The position numbers and the translations under genes are program-made. From NCBI GenBank assembly GCA_964561875.1, contig CAZLQL010000003.1, positions 1 through 64,000 on the forward strand: 64,000 nt of DNA, given 5' to 3'. Each line of letters opens with the position of its first letter. Position 1 is the stretch's first letter. Below the pieces are notes generated by a model. The model was not told the DNA's origin. It was given only the letters and a program-made list of their open reading frames with translations, and ran no database searches. Of the stretch, positions 15,208 to 24,439 are shown in pieces. The DNA is from CAIOGI01 sp964561875. Its GTDB lineage: Bacteria; Patescibacteriota; Minisyncoccia; Phycocordibacterales; PALSA-1337.

Positions 15208-15219
15208 ATTTATCCGGAG

Positions 15220-15289
15220 GTATACAGTCCGATCATGGAGGTTGGGTAAACTGTATACAAGTACTAATTCGGTAAAGCACGGAGGTGCT
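15220..15289 (+). promoter_or_regulatory. Structured 5' leader with SD hairpin
   Basis: A perfect 9-bp inverted repeat GTATACAGT (15220-15228)/ACTGTATAC (15250-15258) forms the first hairpin. A second, AGCAC (15276-15280)/GTGCT (15285-15289), puts GGAG in its loop and half of the GGAGGT Shine-Dalgarno in its stem, directly before ATG 15290. The loop of the first hairpin contains a second GGAGG and a four-codon ATG frame (MEVG). This looks like a translational control element. Confidence 0.6.
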
Positions 15290-15592
15290 ATGTCGTCTAT
15301 CAGAGTCCCGAGAGACTTCGGTAAGTCTCATCGTAGTGCAACACAACACCCAGCGCGAGCCCAGCAATCTTCGGAGGAAGTTGCTGGGAAGCAAGCCCAA
15401 GCTCAGGTTCCAAAGGTGGATTCGCCTGAGACGGTTGATCTGTGTCATGTTGCTCCCAAAAGGCAGCCAGTCAAGCATGGCGTTTATAAGTTTCCAAGGT
15501 GCCAGCCAGTAAATGGTCCCTCATTGAGGGAACAGATTCAGAGGCATAATGAGATCCTGTACGGGGGAGCTGAGTTTGGGATCCCAAGCTAA
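15290..15592 (+). CDS. Small polar protein (100 aa), SD-led cassette 2
   Basis: The ATG frame lies behind GGAGGT (15281-15286), a consensus Shine-Dalgarno with short spacing. The protein is hydrophilic: a basic, Ser/Gln/Ala-rich first half with many Gln-Ala repeats, then a more ordered end containing CHVAPKRQPVKHG and YGGAEFGIPS. No membrane segment, signal or known family is seen. Codons (GCC, CAG, GAG, CGC, CCC) differ sharply from those of the neighbouring genes and suggest transfer or special selection. Upstream frames exist from TTG 15242, but the Shine-Dalgarno decides the ATG. A coding role is likely but a functional RNA over this segment is possible. Confidence 0.55.
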   Translation: MSSIRVPRDFGKSHRSATQHPARAQQSSEEVAGKQAQAQVPKVDSPETVDLCHVAPKRQPVKHGVYKFPRCQPVNGPSLREQIQRHNEILYGGAEFGIPS

Positions 15593-15620
15593 CTGAAACT
15601 GAAAGTCTTTTAGACACGAA

Positions 15621-15667
15621 ACCCGCTAGGTATGTTCATATGATGTGGACTGCCTAAGCGGGTTTTT
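15621..15667 (+). terminator. Terminator of small cassette 2
   Basis: ACCCGCTAGG (15621-15630) pairs with CCTAAGCGGGT (15653-15663) with one bulged base, followed by a run of T. It separates the cassette from the TraG-like gene. Confidence 0.8.
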
Positions 15668-15703
15668 GATTTTATAAAATATAGACAAAAAAATTATTGT
15701 ATA

Positions 15704-15712
15704 TGGTATAAT
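15704..15712 (+). promoter_or_regulatory. Extended -10 promoter of the TraG-like/polysaccharide operon
   Basis: TGGTATAAT lies 20 nt before ATG 15733, predicting a leader of about 14 nt. No other promoter is obvious before 31872, so it may drive a 16-kb transcript. Confidence 0.6.
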
Positions 15713-15732
15713 ATACACAGTAAAAAATCTCT

Positions 15733-17682
15733 ATGAATGAAGAAAGGATTACATATTTTGGACAAACAGATGCAAGGAATAAAAGGGTGTCTTTTGGTAT
15801 AAAAGCAAAAGATAGAACTCGTCATGTTTATGTCATAGGAAAAACAGGTATGGGTAAGTCTACTTTACTCGAGAATATGGCTGTGCAGGATATAAAAAAC
15901 GGTGAAGGTATGGCTTTTATAGATCCACACGGAAAAACTGCCGATCTATTACTTGAGTATGTGCCAAAAGAAAGAATAAAGGATGTAATATATTTTGCTC
16001 CTTTCGATTTGGATTACCCTATATCATTTAATGTGCTTGAAAGTGTAGATGCAGACAAGAGACATCTAGTTGTTTCTGGGCTAATGAGTACATTTAAAAA
16101 GATTTGGAAGGATGCTTGGTCAGCCAGAATGGAATATATCCTAACAAATACTCTTCTTGCTCTCCTTGAATATCCAGAAGCAACACTACTCGGAGTAAAT
16201 AGAATGCTTTCAGACAAAGAATATAGAAAAAAAGTAATCTCTTGTGTAACAGATCCTGCAGTGAAGACCTTTTGGGTTGAAGAATTTGCAAACTATACAG
16301 AGCGTATGGCTGCAGAAGCTGTGCCTGCAATACAAAATAAGATCGGTCAGTTTACTGCAAATGCACTTATAAGAAACATGATAGGTCAATCCAAATCTTC
16401 TTTTGATATTAGAAAGGCTATGGATGAGAAGAAGATTATGATAATTAACCTTTCAAAGGGAAGAATAGGAGAAACAAATGCAAATCTTCTAGGAGGTATG
16501 CTCATTACAAAGATATACCTCGCAGCACTTTCTCGTGCTGATGTTCCAGATAAAGTTTTAAAAACATTACCAAATTTCTATCTTTTTGTGGACGAGTTTC
16601 AATCTTTTGCAAATGAATCTTTTGCCGATATTTTGTCTGAGGCTAGAAAATATAAATTAAATCTAACAATTGCTCACCAATATATAGAACAAATGGAAGA
16701 AGAGGTAAGAGCAGCGGTATTCGGAAACGTTGGAACGATGATAGTCTTTAGGGTTGGTTCATATGATGCTGAGGTTTTGGAAAAAGAATTCGCACCGCAG
16801 TTTACTGCTGAGGATATTGTAAATCTTGGTTTCGCTCAAATATATTTGAAACTAATGATAGATGGAATAAGTTCATTACCTTTTTCTGCAACTACATTAC
16901 CACCTATAGCTCAACCAGATGTTTCAAATGCAAAAGAAGTACTTGATACATCAAGATCGCAATTTGCTAGGACCAGAGCAGATGTTGAAAAAGCAATTGC
17001 AGATTGGCACGCACCTTTACCAGTTCCTCCGAAAGTAAAACCACAAACAAGACCTCAAGATAATCAAAGAGATTTAAATAGAGATGCAAATAGAGAGAGT
17101 TCAAAGACAAATGATAATCACGGTCATACAAATTTGCATACAAATTCAAATACAAGTCCAGGTGTAAATCATAGTGCTTCTGAAAGTAAAAATAATGCAA
17201 GTAAGCCTCATTTTGATAATCATTCACACTCACAAAATCAAAATCATGTTCATGTTGAAAATCATGTAAATAAAGAACATTCTAATCATCAAACAATAAA
17301 TAATAGTAATATTCAGAATACCCATACAAATCATCATGGTGAACATATGGAAAAAGATAAAAAAGATGATTTTATATCTCTAAATGATTTAAAGAAAAAT
17401 ATTCCAAATACGTCAAATATTACTTCAAATAATAATCATAATAATACAAAGAATATAAAAACTCCTGATCCAAAAAATATCAGTGAATTAAAAAATGCTT
17501 TGGCTTCAGTATTGAAAAATAATGATAAATTTAAGGAAAGTGCTAGACAAGTAAATACTGAACAAACAAAATCTCCAGTTCAAGATAGATCAAAAGAAAA
17601 AATAGCTCAAAATGATAATGTTAAACCAAATAATGGTGAAGTAAGTGAGGATGTACTAAAAGAGGTTCTTAAGGTAGAGTAA
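15733..17682 (+). CDS. TraG/VirD4-like (DUF87/HerA class) ATPase with His/Asn-rich tail
   Basis: The 649-residue product has a P-loop GKTGMGKS (36-43), IDPHGKTADLL (near 60), a Walker B-like FYLFVDEFQSF (near 285) and a sensor-like LTIAHQYIEQM, the order seen in type IV coupling ATPases. Such proteins pump DNA or protein through a membrane channel, or act on cytoplasmic DNA. No N-terminal membrane anchor is visible. From about residue 430 the sequence turns into a low-complexity, Asn/His/Ser-rich stretch, probably disordered and able to bind metal or nucleic acid. No other secretion gene is adjacent, and the glycosyltransferase gene starts 4 bp later, so it heads the polysaccharide operon. 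The role is open. Confidence 0.8.
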   Translation: MNEERITYFGQTDARNKRVSFGIKAKDRTRHVYVIGKTGMGKSTLLENMAVQDIKNGEGMAFIDPHGKTADLLLEYVPKERIKDVIYFAPFDLDYPISFNVLESVDADKRHLVVSGLMSTFKKIWKDAWSARMEYILTNTLLALLEYPEATLLGVNRMLSDKEYRKKVISCVTDPAVKTFWVEEFANYTERMAAEAVPAIQNKIGQFTANALIRNMIGQSKSSFDIRKAMDEKKIMIINLSKGRIGETNANLLGGMLITKIYLAALSRADVPDKVLKTLPNFYLFVDEFQSFANESFADILSEARKYKLNLTIAHQYIEQMEEEVRAAVFGNVGTMIVFRVGSYDAEVLEKEFAPQFTAEDIVNLGFAQIYLKLMIDGISSLPFSATTLPPIAQPDVSNAKEVLDTSRSQFARTRADVEKAIADWHAPLPVPPKVKPQTRPQDNQRDLNRDANRESSKTNDNHGHTNLHTNSNTSPGVNHSASESKNNASKPHFDNHSHSQNQNHVHVENHVNKEHSNHQTINNSNIQNTHTNHHGEHMEKDKKDDFISLNDLKKNIPNTSNITSNNNHNNTKNIKTPDPKNISELKNALASVLKNNDKFKESARQVNTEQTKSPVQDRSKEKIAQNDNVKPNNGEVSEDVLKEVLKVE

Positions 17683-17686
17683 ATAC

Positions 17687-18895
17687 ATGGAAAAGGGGGT
17701 AAATAACAGCCAAAACAAGATTGCACTGATCTTTTCAGTAGCTTATTATCCTTATCTAATAGGAGGGGCAGAGGTAGCTGTAAAAGAGATAACTGACAGA
17801 ATAAATTCAGATTATGAGTTTGACATGATAACTCTTTATGCTGGAGAGAAAAGAGTGGAGAAAATTGGAAATATAAATGTATATAGAGTAGGTCCAAAGA
17901 TAGATATCAGACAAGGTAAAGCAGTAAAAATATCTCATTTTATAAAAGTCATATACATCATAAGTGCATTTTTTAAGGCACTTATTTTAAATAGAAAAAG
18001 AAAGTATGATTTTATTTGGTCTATAATGGCAAGCTTCTCAGGATTTAGTGCATTATTTTTCAAATATATAAATAAAGAAATACCTTTTCTATTAACTTTG
18101 CAGGAAGGAGATTCTCTGGAACATATACAAAAAGCTCTTGGTATTACATACCCGATATCTAAACCACTTTATAAAAAGATTTTTGTAAAGGCAGATTATA
18201 TACAAGCTATATCAAAATTCTTGGCAGACTATGCAAAAGATATGGGTGCGGTTTGTGATATAGAGATAATTCCAAATGCTGTAGACTTTAAACTTTTTTC
18301 TAATCCTCAACAACAAGGTCAGATTAAGGCTTTGAAATCAGAGTTGGGAATAAAAGATGATGAAAATGTACTGATTACAACGTCTAGATTGGTACAAAAG
18401 AATGCTGTCGGGGATATTATCGATTCCATGTCATTTCTTCCAAAAAATACAAAACTTTTGATACTTGGTATTGGCTCGCAGGAGGATTTTCTTAAAGAAA
18501 AAGTAAGTTTACTAAAGCTTGAAGATAGAGTTGCATTTGTAGGTTTTGTTCCGTATAAAGATATTCCTTTATACCTAAGTATTTCACATGTATTTATAAG
18601 ACCGTCATTATCTGAAGGTTTCGGAAATTCATTTATCGAAGCAATGGCTTCTGGCATTCCAGTTGTAGCTACAAAAGTTGGAGGTATAGTTGATTTTCTA
18701 ATCGACAATCAAACTGGATTTTTTTGTGAAGTAAAGAATCCAAAAAGTATAGCAGATAAAGTCAATCTAATATTATCTAATTCTGATTTGAGAAGTGAAG
18801 TTATAGAAAATGCAAAGAAAATGGTTAAAGAAAAATATGATTGGGATATTATCTCTAAGGATATGGTAGGTAATGTTTTTAATAAAATTAGATAA
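17687..18895 (+). CDS. GT4-family glycosyltransferase
   Basis: The 402-residue GT-B enzyme has PYLIGGAEVAVKEI near the N-terminus (acceptor side loop), then SRLVQKNAVGDIIDS and LLILGIGSQEDFLKEK in the donor half, and the EX7E motif EGFGNSFIEAMASGIPVVAT (near 310-330), which binds the nucleotide sugar. It transfers a sugar from an NDP-sugar with retention of configuration. First glycosyltransferase of the cluster, starting 4 bp after the TraG-like gene. The particular sugar cannot be told from the sequence. Confidence 0.9.
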   Translation: MEKGVNNSQNKIALIFSVAYYPYLIGGAEVAVKEITDRINSDYEFDMITLYAGEKRVEKIGNINVYRVGPKIDIRQGKAVKISHFIKVIYIISAFFKALILNRKRKYDFIWSIMASFSGFSALFFKYINKEIPFLLTLQEGDSLEHIQKALGITYPISKPLYKKIFVKADYIQAISKFLADYAKDMGAVCDIEIIPNAVDFKLFSNPQQQGQIKALKSELGIKDDENVLITTSRLVQKNAVGDIIDSMSFLPKNTKLLILGIGSQEDFLKEKVSLLKLEDRVAFVGFVPYKDIPLYLSISHVFIRPSLSEGFGNSFIEAMASGIPVVATKVGGIVDFLIDNQTGFFCEVKNPKSIADKVNLILSNSDLRSEVIENAKKMVKEKYDWDIISKDMVGNVFNKIR

Positions 18896-18896
18896 A

Positions 18897-19925
18897 ATGA
18901 AAATATTAATTTCTACAGGTATATATCCACCTAAAACTTCCGGCCCAGCACAATATGCTTTCAATATGAATAGGGTTTGGACAAATATGGGTCATACAGT
19001 CTACGTCAAGACATTCGGTATTGAAAATATGATACCAACAGGTTTAAGACATTTGTTTTATTTTATTAAGATCATACCTAGCGTAATATGGTCAGATTTC
19101 GTATTTGCTTTAGATACATTTAGTGTTGGATTACCAACTGCTCTAGCTTGTTTTTTATTTAATAAAAAATTGGTTATAAGAACGGGGGGTGATTTTCTTT
19201 GGGAAGGTTATGTAGAGAGAACAGGTGATATGGCACTTTTGAAAGACTTTTATAAGACTAGACTAGATAAATTTTATATAAAAGAAAAAATAATTTTTTA
19301 TTTAACAAAATGGACATTGTCTCATACAGATAAAATTATATTTAGTACATCATGGCAAAAAGATATATTCCTATACCCTTATGAATTGATTAATAAAAAT
19401 AATGACGGGGAGATATGTATAGTAGAAAACAGATATGGAGAAAAAGAAAAACAAGATATAAAAAATATAATAAATAAAGATTTTATAGGGAGTACAAGAC
19501 CACTTAAGTGGAAAAATCTTGGTTTACTAAATGAAGTTTTTAATGATCCTAAACTATCTCAAAATGGACTGAAACTTATAACAAATGAAATGCCATATCA
19601 AAAATTTATGGATATGATAAAAGAATCATACGCTGTAATACTTGTTTCTCTGGGTGACATAAGTCCGCATATGATCCTAGATGCAATACGACTTAATAAA
19701 CCTTTTATCGTCACAGAAGAAAACGGTTTAATGAATAGAATTGCTGATATATCAATAACAGTAAATCCACTTGATCAAAACGATATAAAAGAGAAGATTG
19801 ATTTCTTACTTGATAAAGATAATTACAATAGACAAGTAGAAAAAATAAAATCATTCAATTTTATTCACACTTGGGAAGACATAGCAAAAGAGATTATTGA
19901 GATTTCAAATAGTATAAAAAAATAA
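18897..19925 (+). CDS. GT4-like glycosyltransferase, degenerate donor motif
   Basis: The start at 18897, one base after the preceding stop, gives 342 residues and puts the first strand (MKILISTGIYPPKTSGPAQY) at the very N-terminus, as is usual for this fold. The GT-B architecture is visible, but the donor half lacks a clear EX7E: the corresponding place reads DISPHMILDAIRLNKPFIVT. It may be an active divergent enzyme or a sugar-binding relative. The N-terminal glycine-rich SGPAQYAF resembles the GGAE loop of its neighbours. Confidence 0.75.
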   Translation: MKILISTGIYPPKTSGPAQYAFNMNRVWTNMGHTVYVKTFGIENMIPTGLRHLFYFIKIIPSVIWSDFVFALDTFSVGLPTALACFLFNKKLVIRTGGDFLWEGYVERTGDMALLKDFYKTRLDKFYIKEKIIFYLTKWTLSHTDKIIFSTSWQKDIFLYPYELINKNNDGEICIVENRYGEKEKQDIKNIINKDFIGSTRPLKWKNLGLLNEVFNDPKLSQNGLKLITNEMPYQKFMDMIKESYAVILVSLGDISPHMILDAIRLNKPFIVTEENGLMNRIADISITVNPLDQNDIKEKIDFLLDKDNYNRQVEKIKSFNFIHTWEDIAKEIIEISNSIKK

Positions 19926-19926
19926 T

Positions 19927-20910
19927 ATGAAATTATTATCCATTTCAACAGATAGAAAAATATTTGATAAAAATAGTAGTGTTGCATTGAGGCAAATTGA
20001 TTATGCAAAAAAATATGAAGAAGTACACATTATCGTATTTTCTGATGTAAAATTCTCTGAAACTGTATTGGCACCTAATCTATGGATTTATCCAACTAGA
20101 TCAAGTTCAAAATGGAAATATATATATGACGGTTTAAAATTGGCAAAATTTATCTTGAGTAAAAGGGGTATAACCCATATCACATGCCAAGATCCATTTG
20201 AAACAGGTTTAATAGGTGCTATTTTAAAAAATAAAAATCCAAATGTTGAGCTTGAATTGCAAATACATACTGATATTGGAAGTGAATATTTTCAAAAGTT
20301 TAGTTTTTTAAATAGGATTAGAACTAGACTTTCATATTTTACTTTAATAAGAGCAGATCATATAAGAGTTGTTTCAAATAGAATCAAGGATTATTTAATT
20401 AAATTTATTGATTCATCAAAAATAGAAGTTCGTCCAATAAAAGTAGATTTTGAAAAGATAAATAACTCCTCAATAACTACTGATTTACATAAACAGTATC
20501 CTCAATATGAAAAGATCGTTCTTATGGCAAGTAGATTGGAAAAAGAGAAAAATATAGACATGGCTATTGATGCTTTTTCTGAAGTTTTGAAGATGAGGCA
20601 AAATGTCGGCCTAGTTATCGTGGGTGATGGTAGTCAGAAACAATTACTTGAAAAAAGAGTAAAAGATTTGGGAATAGCAGGATCAGTAGTCTTTTTGGGA
20701 TGGCAAAATGATGTGATTACTTACTATAAAACTTGTGATATATTTTTATCTACTTCATGGTACGAGGGGTACGGTCTATCTTTAGTAGAAGCACATAGTT
20801 TAGGAATAAAGGTTGTAAGTACTGATGTTGGTATTGCAAAAGAATTAAATTTAAAAATTGTTAAATTTGATAAGACATCTATCGCTTGGGGGATTATCGA
20901 AAATATATGA
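19927..20910 (+). CDS. GT4-family glycosyltransferase, short C-terminus
   Basis: The 327-residue product has a GT-B fold with RLEKEKNIDMAIDAF, LVIVGDGSQKQLLEKRVKDL and the donor motif EGYGLSLVEAHSLGIKVVST. After the EX7E block it ends within about 40 residues, shorter than usual, and its final bases overlap the next gene's ATG by 4 bp (ATGA). The missing C-terminal helices normally pack back on the N-terminal domain, so it may be trimmed but functional. Confidence 0.88.
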   Translation: MKLLSISTDRKIFDKNSSVALRQIDYAKKYEEVHIIVFSDVKFSETVLAPNLWIYPTRSSSKWKYIYDGLKLAKFILSKRGITHITCQDPFETGLIGAILKNKNPNVELELQIHTDIGSEYFQKFSFLNRIRTRLSYFTLIRADHIRVVSNRIKDYLIKFIDSSKIEVRPIKVDFEKINNSSITTDLHKQYPQYEKIVLMASRLEKEKNIDMAIDAFSEVLKMRQNVGLVIVGDGSQKQLLEKRVKDLGIAGSVVFLGWQNDVITYYKTCDIFLSTSWYEGYGLSLVEAHSLGIKVVSTDVGIAKELNLKIVKFDKTSIAWGIIENI

Positions 20911-22388
20911 ATTCTATAATGAAAAATACACTAGTAAAGTACATAATTTCAGGTTGTACTGCAGCCTTGGTAAATCTGACCACTCTACATTTTTTAGATA
21001 TATATTCAGGTTTTCATTATCTATTAAGTGTTAATATTGCATTTATAACTGCATTTTTTATAAGTTTTTTTATGCAGAAGTATTGGACATTTAATGACAA
21101 TAGGAAAGATAAGACTGGTCTGCAACTCATAAAATACTTCTCAGTTTCGATAATAAATGTCTTTTTAAATAGTTTTTTAATATATTTACTTGTAAGCAAA
21201 ATAGAAATTTCAGGAATTCTCTTTTTAAGACAGGTTGTACTCGCTCAGATAATATCTGCGATAATTGTTGCTATCGAATCGTACTTTGTTTATAAAATAT
21301 TGATTTTTGATAAAAAACCTATTTTAAAACATGATAATAAGCCAAAAAGAATATTGATAATTACACAAAAAATAGATAAAGATGATAGCTATTTTGGCTT
21401 TTTCCATGATTGGGTAAAGTTGTTTGCTCAATCGTGTGAAAGTGTAACTGTTGTATCGCTCGAAACACATGGTTATGATTTACCAGGAAATGTCGAGGTT
21501 TTATCTTTAGGTAAAGAAGCACAAAGATCTCGTTTTAATTATTTAAAATTATTCTACAAATACATAATAGAGAATAGGGATAAATACGATTCAGTATTTT
21601 GTCATATGAGCCCACTTTATGTGATCTGTGGTTATCTTGTGTGGAGTATTTTAAATAAAAAAATAGTTTTGTGGTACGTTCATAGATCTGTAGACTTTAA
21701 ATTACGCTTATCACACCTGCTAGTAGATGAAGTTCTGACTTCTACAAAAGAGACCTTTGGTATTAAGTCAGATAAAATAAAATATCTAGGTCAAGCAGTG
21801 TCAGTAGAACATTTTTCAAACAAAATCGGAGAAAGAAAACCAGATGGCTATTTTAATATAATAACCGTAGGAAGAATCACACCGATTAAAAGAGTTGATA
21901 TTGCCATAGAATCTTTAGCATTATTGATAGAAAGTAAGGTTCCAGCCAAACTATATATAGCTGGTGCACCAACTATGGAAGGGGATTTTGAATATGAATC
22001 AATGCTACAAAAAAAGATAAAGGATCTAGGTTTGGGTGATAGTGTTATATTTCTTGGTCCAATTCCTTATAAAAATATACCAAAATACTACTGGGAAAGT
22101 GATGTCTGTATAAACCTTGCACCAACAGGAGGGTTGGATAAAACCGTACTCGAGGCAATGATGGCAGGTTTGCCAGTTATAACATCAAATATGGCATTTA
22201 CAGATCACTTAAATGGTTATGTTAAAGATTTATTGTGTAATGATAGCGATCCAAAAGATACAGCTTCTAAATTATACAATCTATATAATTCCAAGAACTA
22301 TTCTTTTGTAGGATTTTCTCTGAGAAAAGAGGTGCTCAAACGTTCTACACTAGATGCTCTAATTTTAAATATAATAAAAGAATTATAA
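20907..22388 (+). CDS. GtrA-like membrane domain fused to GT4 glycosyltransferase
   Basis: The 493-residue product starts at ATG 20907 inside the ATGA overlap. Residues 1-135 form a four-helix GtrA-like domain (LVKYIISGCTAALVNL, FFMQKYWTFND, YFSVSIINVFLN), a family thought to move or orient lipid-linked sugars across the membrane. Residues 145-490 are a GT-B enzyme with ITVGRITPIKRVDIAIESL and PTGGLDKTVLEAMMAGLPVI. Joining a putative polyprenyl-glycan flippase to a transferase in one chain is unusual and implies coupled synthesis and movement at the inner face. Confidence 0.85.
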   Translation: MNSIMKNTLVKYIISGCTAALVNLTTLHFLDIYSGFHYLLSVNIAFITAFFISFFMQKYWTFNDNRKDKTGLQLIKYFSVSIINVFLNSFLIYLLVSKIEISGILFLRQVVLAQIISAIIVAIESYFVYKILIFDKKPILKHDNKPKRILIITQKIDKDDSYFGFFHDWVKLFAQSCESVTVVSLETHGYDLPGNVEVLSLGKEAQRSRFNYLKLFYKYIIENRDKYDSVFCHMSPLYVICGYLVWSILNKKIVLWYVHRSVDFKLRLSHLLVDEVLTSTKETFGIKSDKIKYLGQAVSVEHFSNKIGERKPDGYFNIITVGRITPIKRVDIAIESLALLIESKVPAKLYIAGAPTMEGDFEYESMLQKKIKDLGLGDSVIFLGPIPYKNIPKYYWESDVCINLAPTGGLDKTVLEAMMAGLPVITSNMAFTDHLNGYVKDLLCNDSDPKDTASKLYNLYNSKNYSFVGFSLRKEVLKRSTLDALILNIIKEL

Positions 22389-22389
22389 A

Positions 22390-23457
22390 ATGAAAAAGAT
22401 ATGTTTTTTCGGTATATATGATTCAAATTATTCTAGAAATAAAGTACTAATAAAGGGTTTTAAAGAAAATACTTTTGAAGTTTATGAATGCAAAATTGAT
22501 CCGAGAAAATACGGCGGTTTTTCAAAATTTTATGAACTATATAAAGAGTATAAAAAGATAAAAGATATTGAATTTGACCACGTTATCGTAGCTTTTCCAG
22601 GTCATAGTGTAGTGTGGTTGGCTTACATTCTTTTTGGTAGAAATATTGTTTTTGATGCTTTCGTCTCTCTTTATAATTCAAATGTACAAGATAGGGAAAA
22701 GTATAGTAAATTTTCATTATCGTCTTTTAAAGACGCATTTCTCGATTGGTACTCTGTTTATTTAGCTAAAACAGTTTTACTCGATACAAATGAACATATC
22801 AAATACTTTTCTAAAAGATATGGTTTAAAATCAGACAAAATGATTAGAGTTTTAGTTGGTACTGATACAGACATAATGAAACCAGATAAATATATAAATA
22901 ATAATGAATTTGTATTACATTTTCACGGAAGTTTTATACCTCTTCAAGGGATTCAATATATAGTGCAGGCATATAGTATTGTATTAAATAAATATAGAGA
23001 AAATAATATCAGATTAAGAATAATCGGTAGAGGTCAAGAAACAAATAAAATAAAAGAATTATCTAAGACTTTGAATATTTATGATAGGATCGATTTTATA
23101 GATTATGTGCCGTATGATGAATTGGTAAAATACATAAATAATTCTCATATAAATCTTGGTATATTTGGTAATGGAATAAAATCAAACATGGTAATACCAA
23201 ATAAAGTATATGAAGCTATTGCTTGTGGAAAGGCAGTAGTAACAGCAGATACCGATGCAATAAAAGAGGTTTTAATAAATAATGAAAATGCTATTTTGGT
23301 AACTAAAGCTGATAGTGAAGAACTTGCAAAAGTAATAGTAGATTTGAAAAATAATAAAAATACTATAGATAGAATAGAGAATAATATAATAAAGTTGAGA
23401 GAAAAGGTGACTCCAAAAGCTATAGTTTCTGATTTAATAAATAAGCTAAAATCATAA
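22390..23457 (+). CDS. GT4-family glycosyltransferase
   Basis: The 355-residue product begins MKKICFFGIYDSNYSRNK and has FHGSFIPLQGIQYIVQAY and LRIIGRGQETNKIKEL in the donor half, then PNKVYEAIACGKAVVTAD, where the glutamate before A-C-G is the nucleotide-sugar ligand. It starts one base after the preceding stop. Lacks any signal or membrane segment, so it works at the cytoplasmic face on lipid-linked acceptor, like its neighbours. Confidence 0.88.
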   Translation: MKKICFFGIYDSNYSRNKVLIKGFKENTFEVYECKIDPRKYGGFSKFYELYKEYKKIKDIEFDHVIVAFPGHSVVWLAYILFGRNIVFDAFVSLYNSNVQDREKYSKFSLSSFKDAFLDWYSVYLAKTVLLDTNEHIKYFSKRYGLKSDKMIRVLVGTDTDIMKPDKYINNNEFVLHFHGSFIPLQGIQYIVQAYSIVLNKYRENNIRLRIIGRGQETNKIKELSKTLNIYDRIDFIDYVPYDELVKYINNSHINLGIFGNGIKSNMVIPNKVYEAIACGKAVVTADTDAIKEVLINNENAILVTKADSEELAKVIVDLKNNKNTIDRIENNIIKLREKVTPKAIVSDLINKLKS

Positions 23458-23458
23458 T

Positions 23459-24439
23459 ATGATAAATATTGCTTGTATAATTCCAAATAAAAAAGACGAC
23501 TATCTCACAAATACTGTAATCGATGGTCTCTCTCAGCTTGAAAATGAAGGTGAAATAAATTATTTTGTTTCTTCAAATTTATATAAAAATGAAAATATTA
23601 AAGAAAAAAATAGGAGAGTAAATGATAGTAATTTTATCGAAGAGGCAAAAAGTGCAGATATAATAATACTTTTTTGGAGTAAAGACGGGACAGATATAAA
23701 TACTGCAAATAAAATAAATAGATTTGATAAAACAGTTTTTATAGACGGTAGTGAATTGGGAGGTAATAAAAGACTAGATGAAGAAATTGTAAATAAAGTA
23801 CAAAATCTAAAGTGGGAAAATCAAGGAAAGATAGATGTTGAAATGATGCAAAAATGCATAGGATACTTCAGGAGAGAAAAGCCCTATATAAATGGAATAA
23901 TCCCTTTTCCATTTGGTATAGAGAGAAAATATATAAATTGGAATAAAGAAATAAAAAAAGATATTGATTTTGTTTGTATATTCGGACAACAGGACTATCC
24001 ACCACTTAGAAGAGAAGTAAAAGAAATACTTGAAGATTTCTGTAAAAGAAATAACTTTTCATATTTTACACAAAAAACAAAAAGTAAAGATGAATTTTAC
24101 AATATTCTTTCAAGGGCAAAAGTTGGAATTTCTGTCAGTGGAGGAGGATATGATACAGCAAGATTTTGGGAAATATTGGCCAATAACTGTATTTTAATTA
24201 CTGAAAAAATAGATATATATAGACCAGAAAATCATAGGTTAAATTATAAAAATATATTTGAATTCAATAATAAAAATGATTTTTTGAATGTTTTAACAAG
24301 AGTTTCTCAGTATATTGTAAATGATTATGATACAGATTATATCAGTGATGAATATAAGGAAATTATAGAGAAACATGGCACAAGATCCAGAGTAAAAGAA
24401 ATAATTGATTATTGTAAATATAAAGGTATTATTAAATAA
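23459..24439 (+). CDS. Glycosyltransferase-like protein, divergent
   Basis: The 326-residue product has a GT-B-like second half: DFVCIFGQQDYPPLRREV, then YDTARFWEILANNCILITEKIDIYRPEN, which resembles the donor-binding part of family-1-like transferases and surface-glycan proteins with spore-protein-like glycosyltransferase domains. The first half (NIACIIPNKKDDYLT) is less recognisable. There is no membrane segment. Its place in the middle of glycosyltransferases supports a sugar-transfer role, but the catalytic residues are not clear. Confidence 0.65.
   Translation: MINIACIIPNKKDDYLTNTVIDGLSQLENEGEINYFVSSNLYKNENIKEKNRRVNDSNFIEEAKSADIIILFWSKDGTDINTANKINRFDKTVFIDGSELGGNKRLDEEIVNKVQNLKWENQGKIDVEMMQKCIGYFRREKPYINGIIPFPFGIERKYINWNKEIKKDIDFVCIFGQQDYPPLRREVKEILEDFCKRNNFSYFTQKTKSKDEFYNILSRAKVGISVSGGGYDTARFWEILANNCILITEKIDIYRPENHRLNYKNIFEFNNKNDFLNVLTRVSQYIVNDYDTDYISDEYKEIIEKHGTRSRVKEIIDYCKYKGIIK

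Noticed and set aside
14985..15275. Frame through the structured RNA
   Set aside because: It reads through the RNA's terminator and into AT-rich spacer; base pairing explains the segment better.
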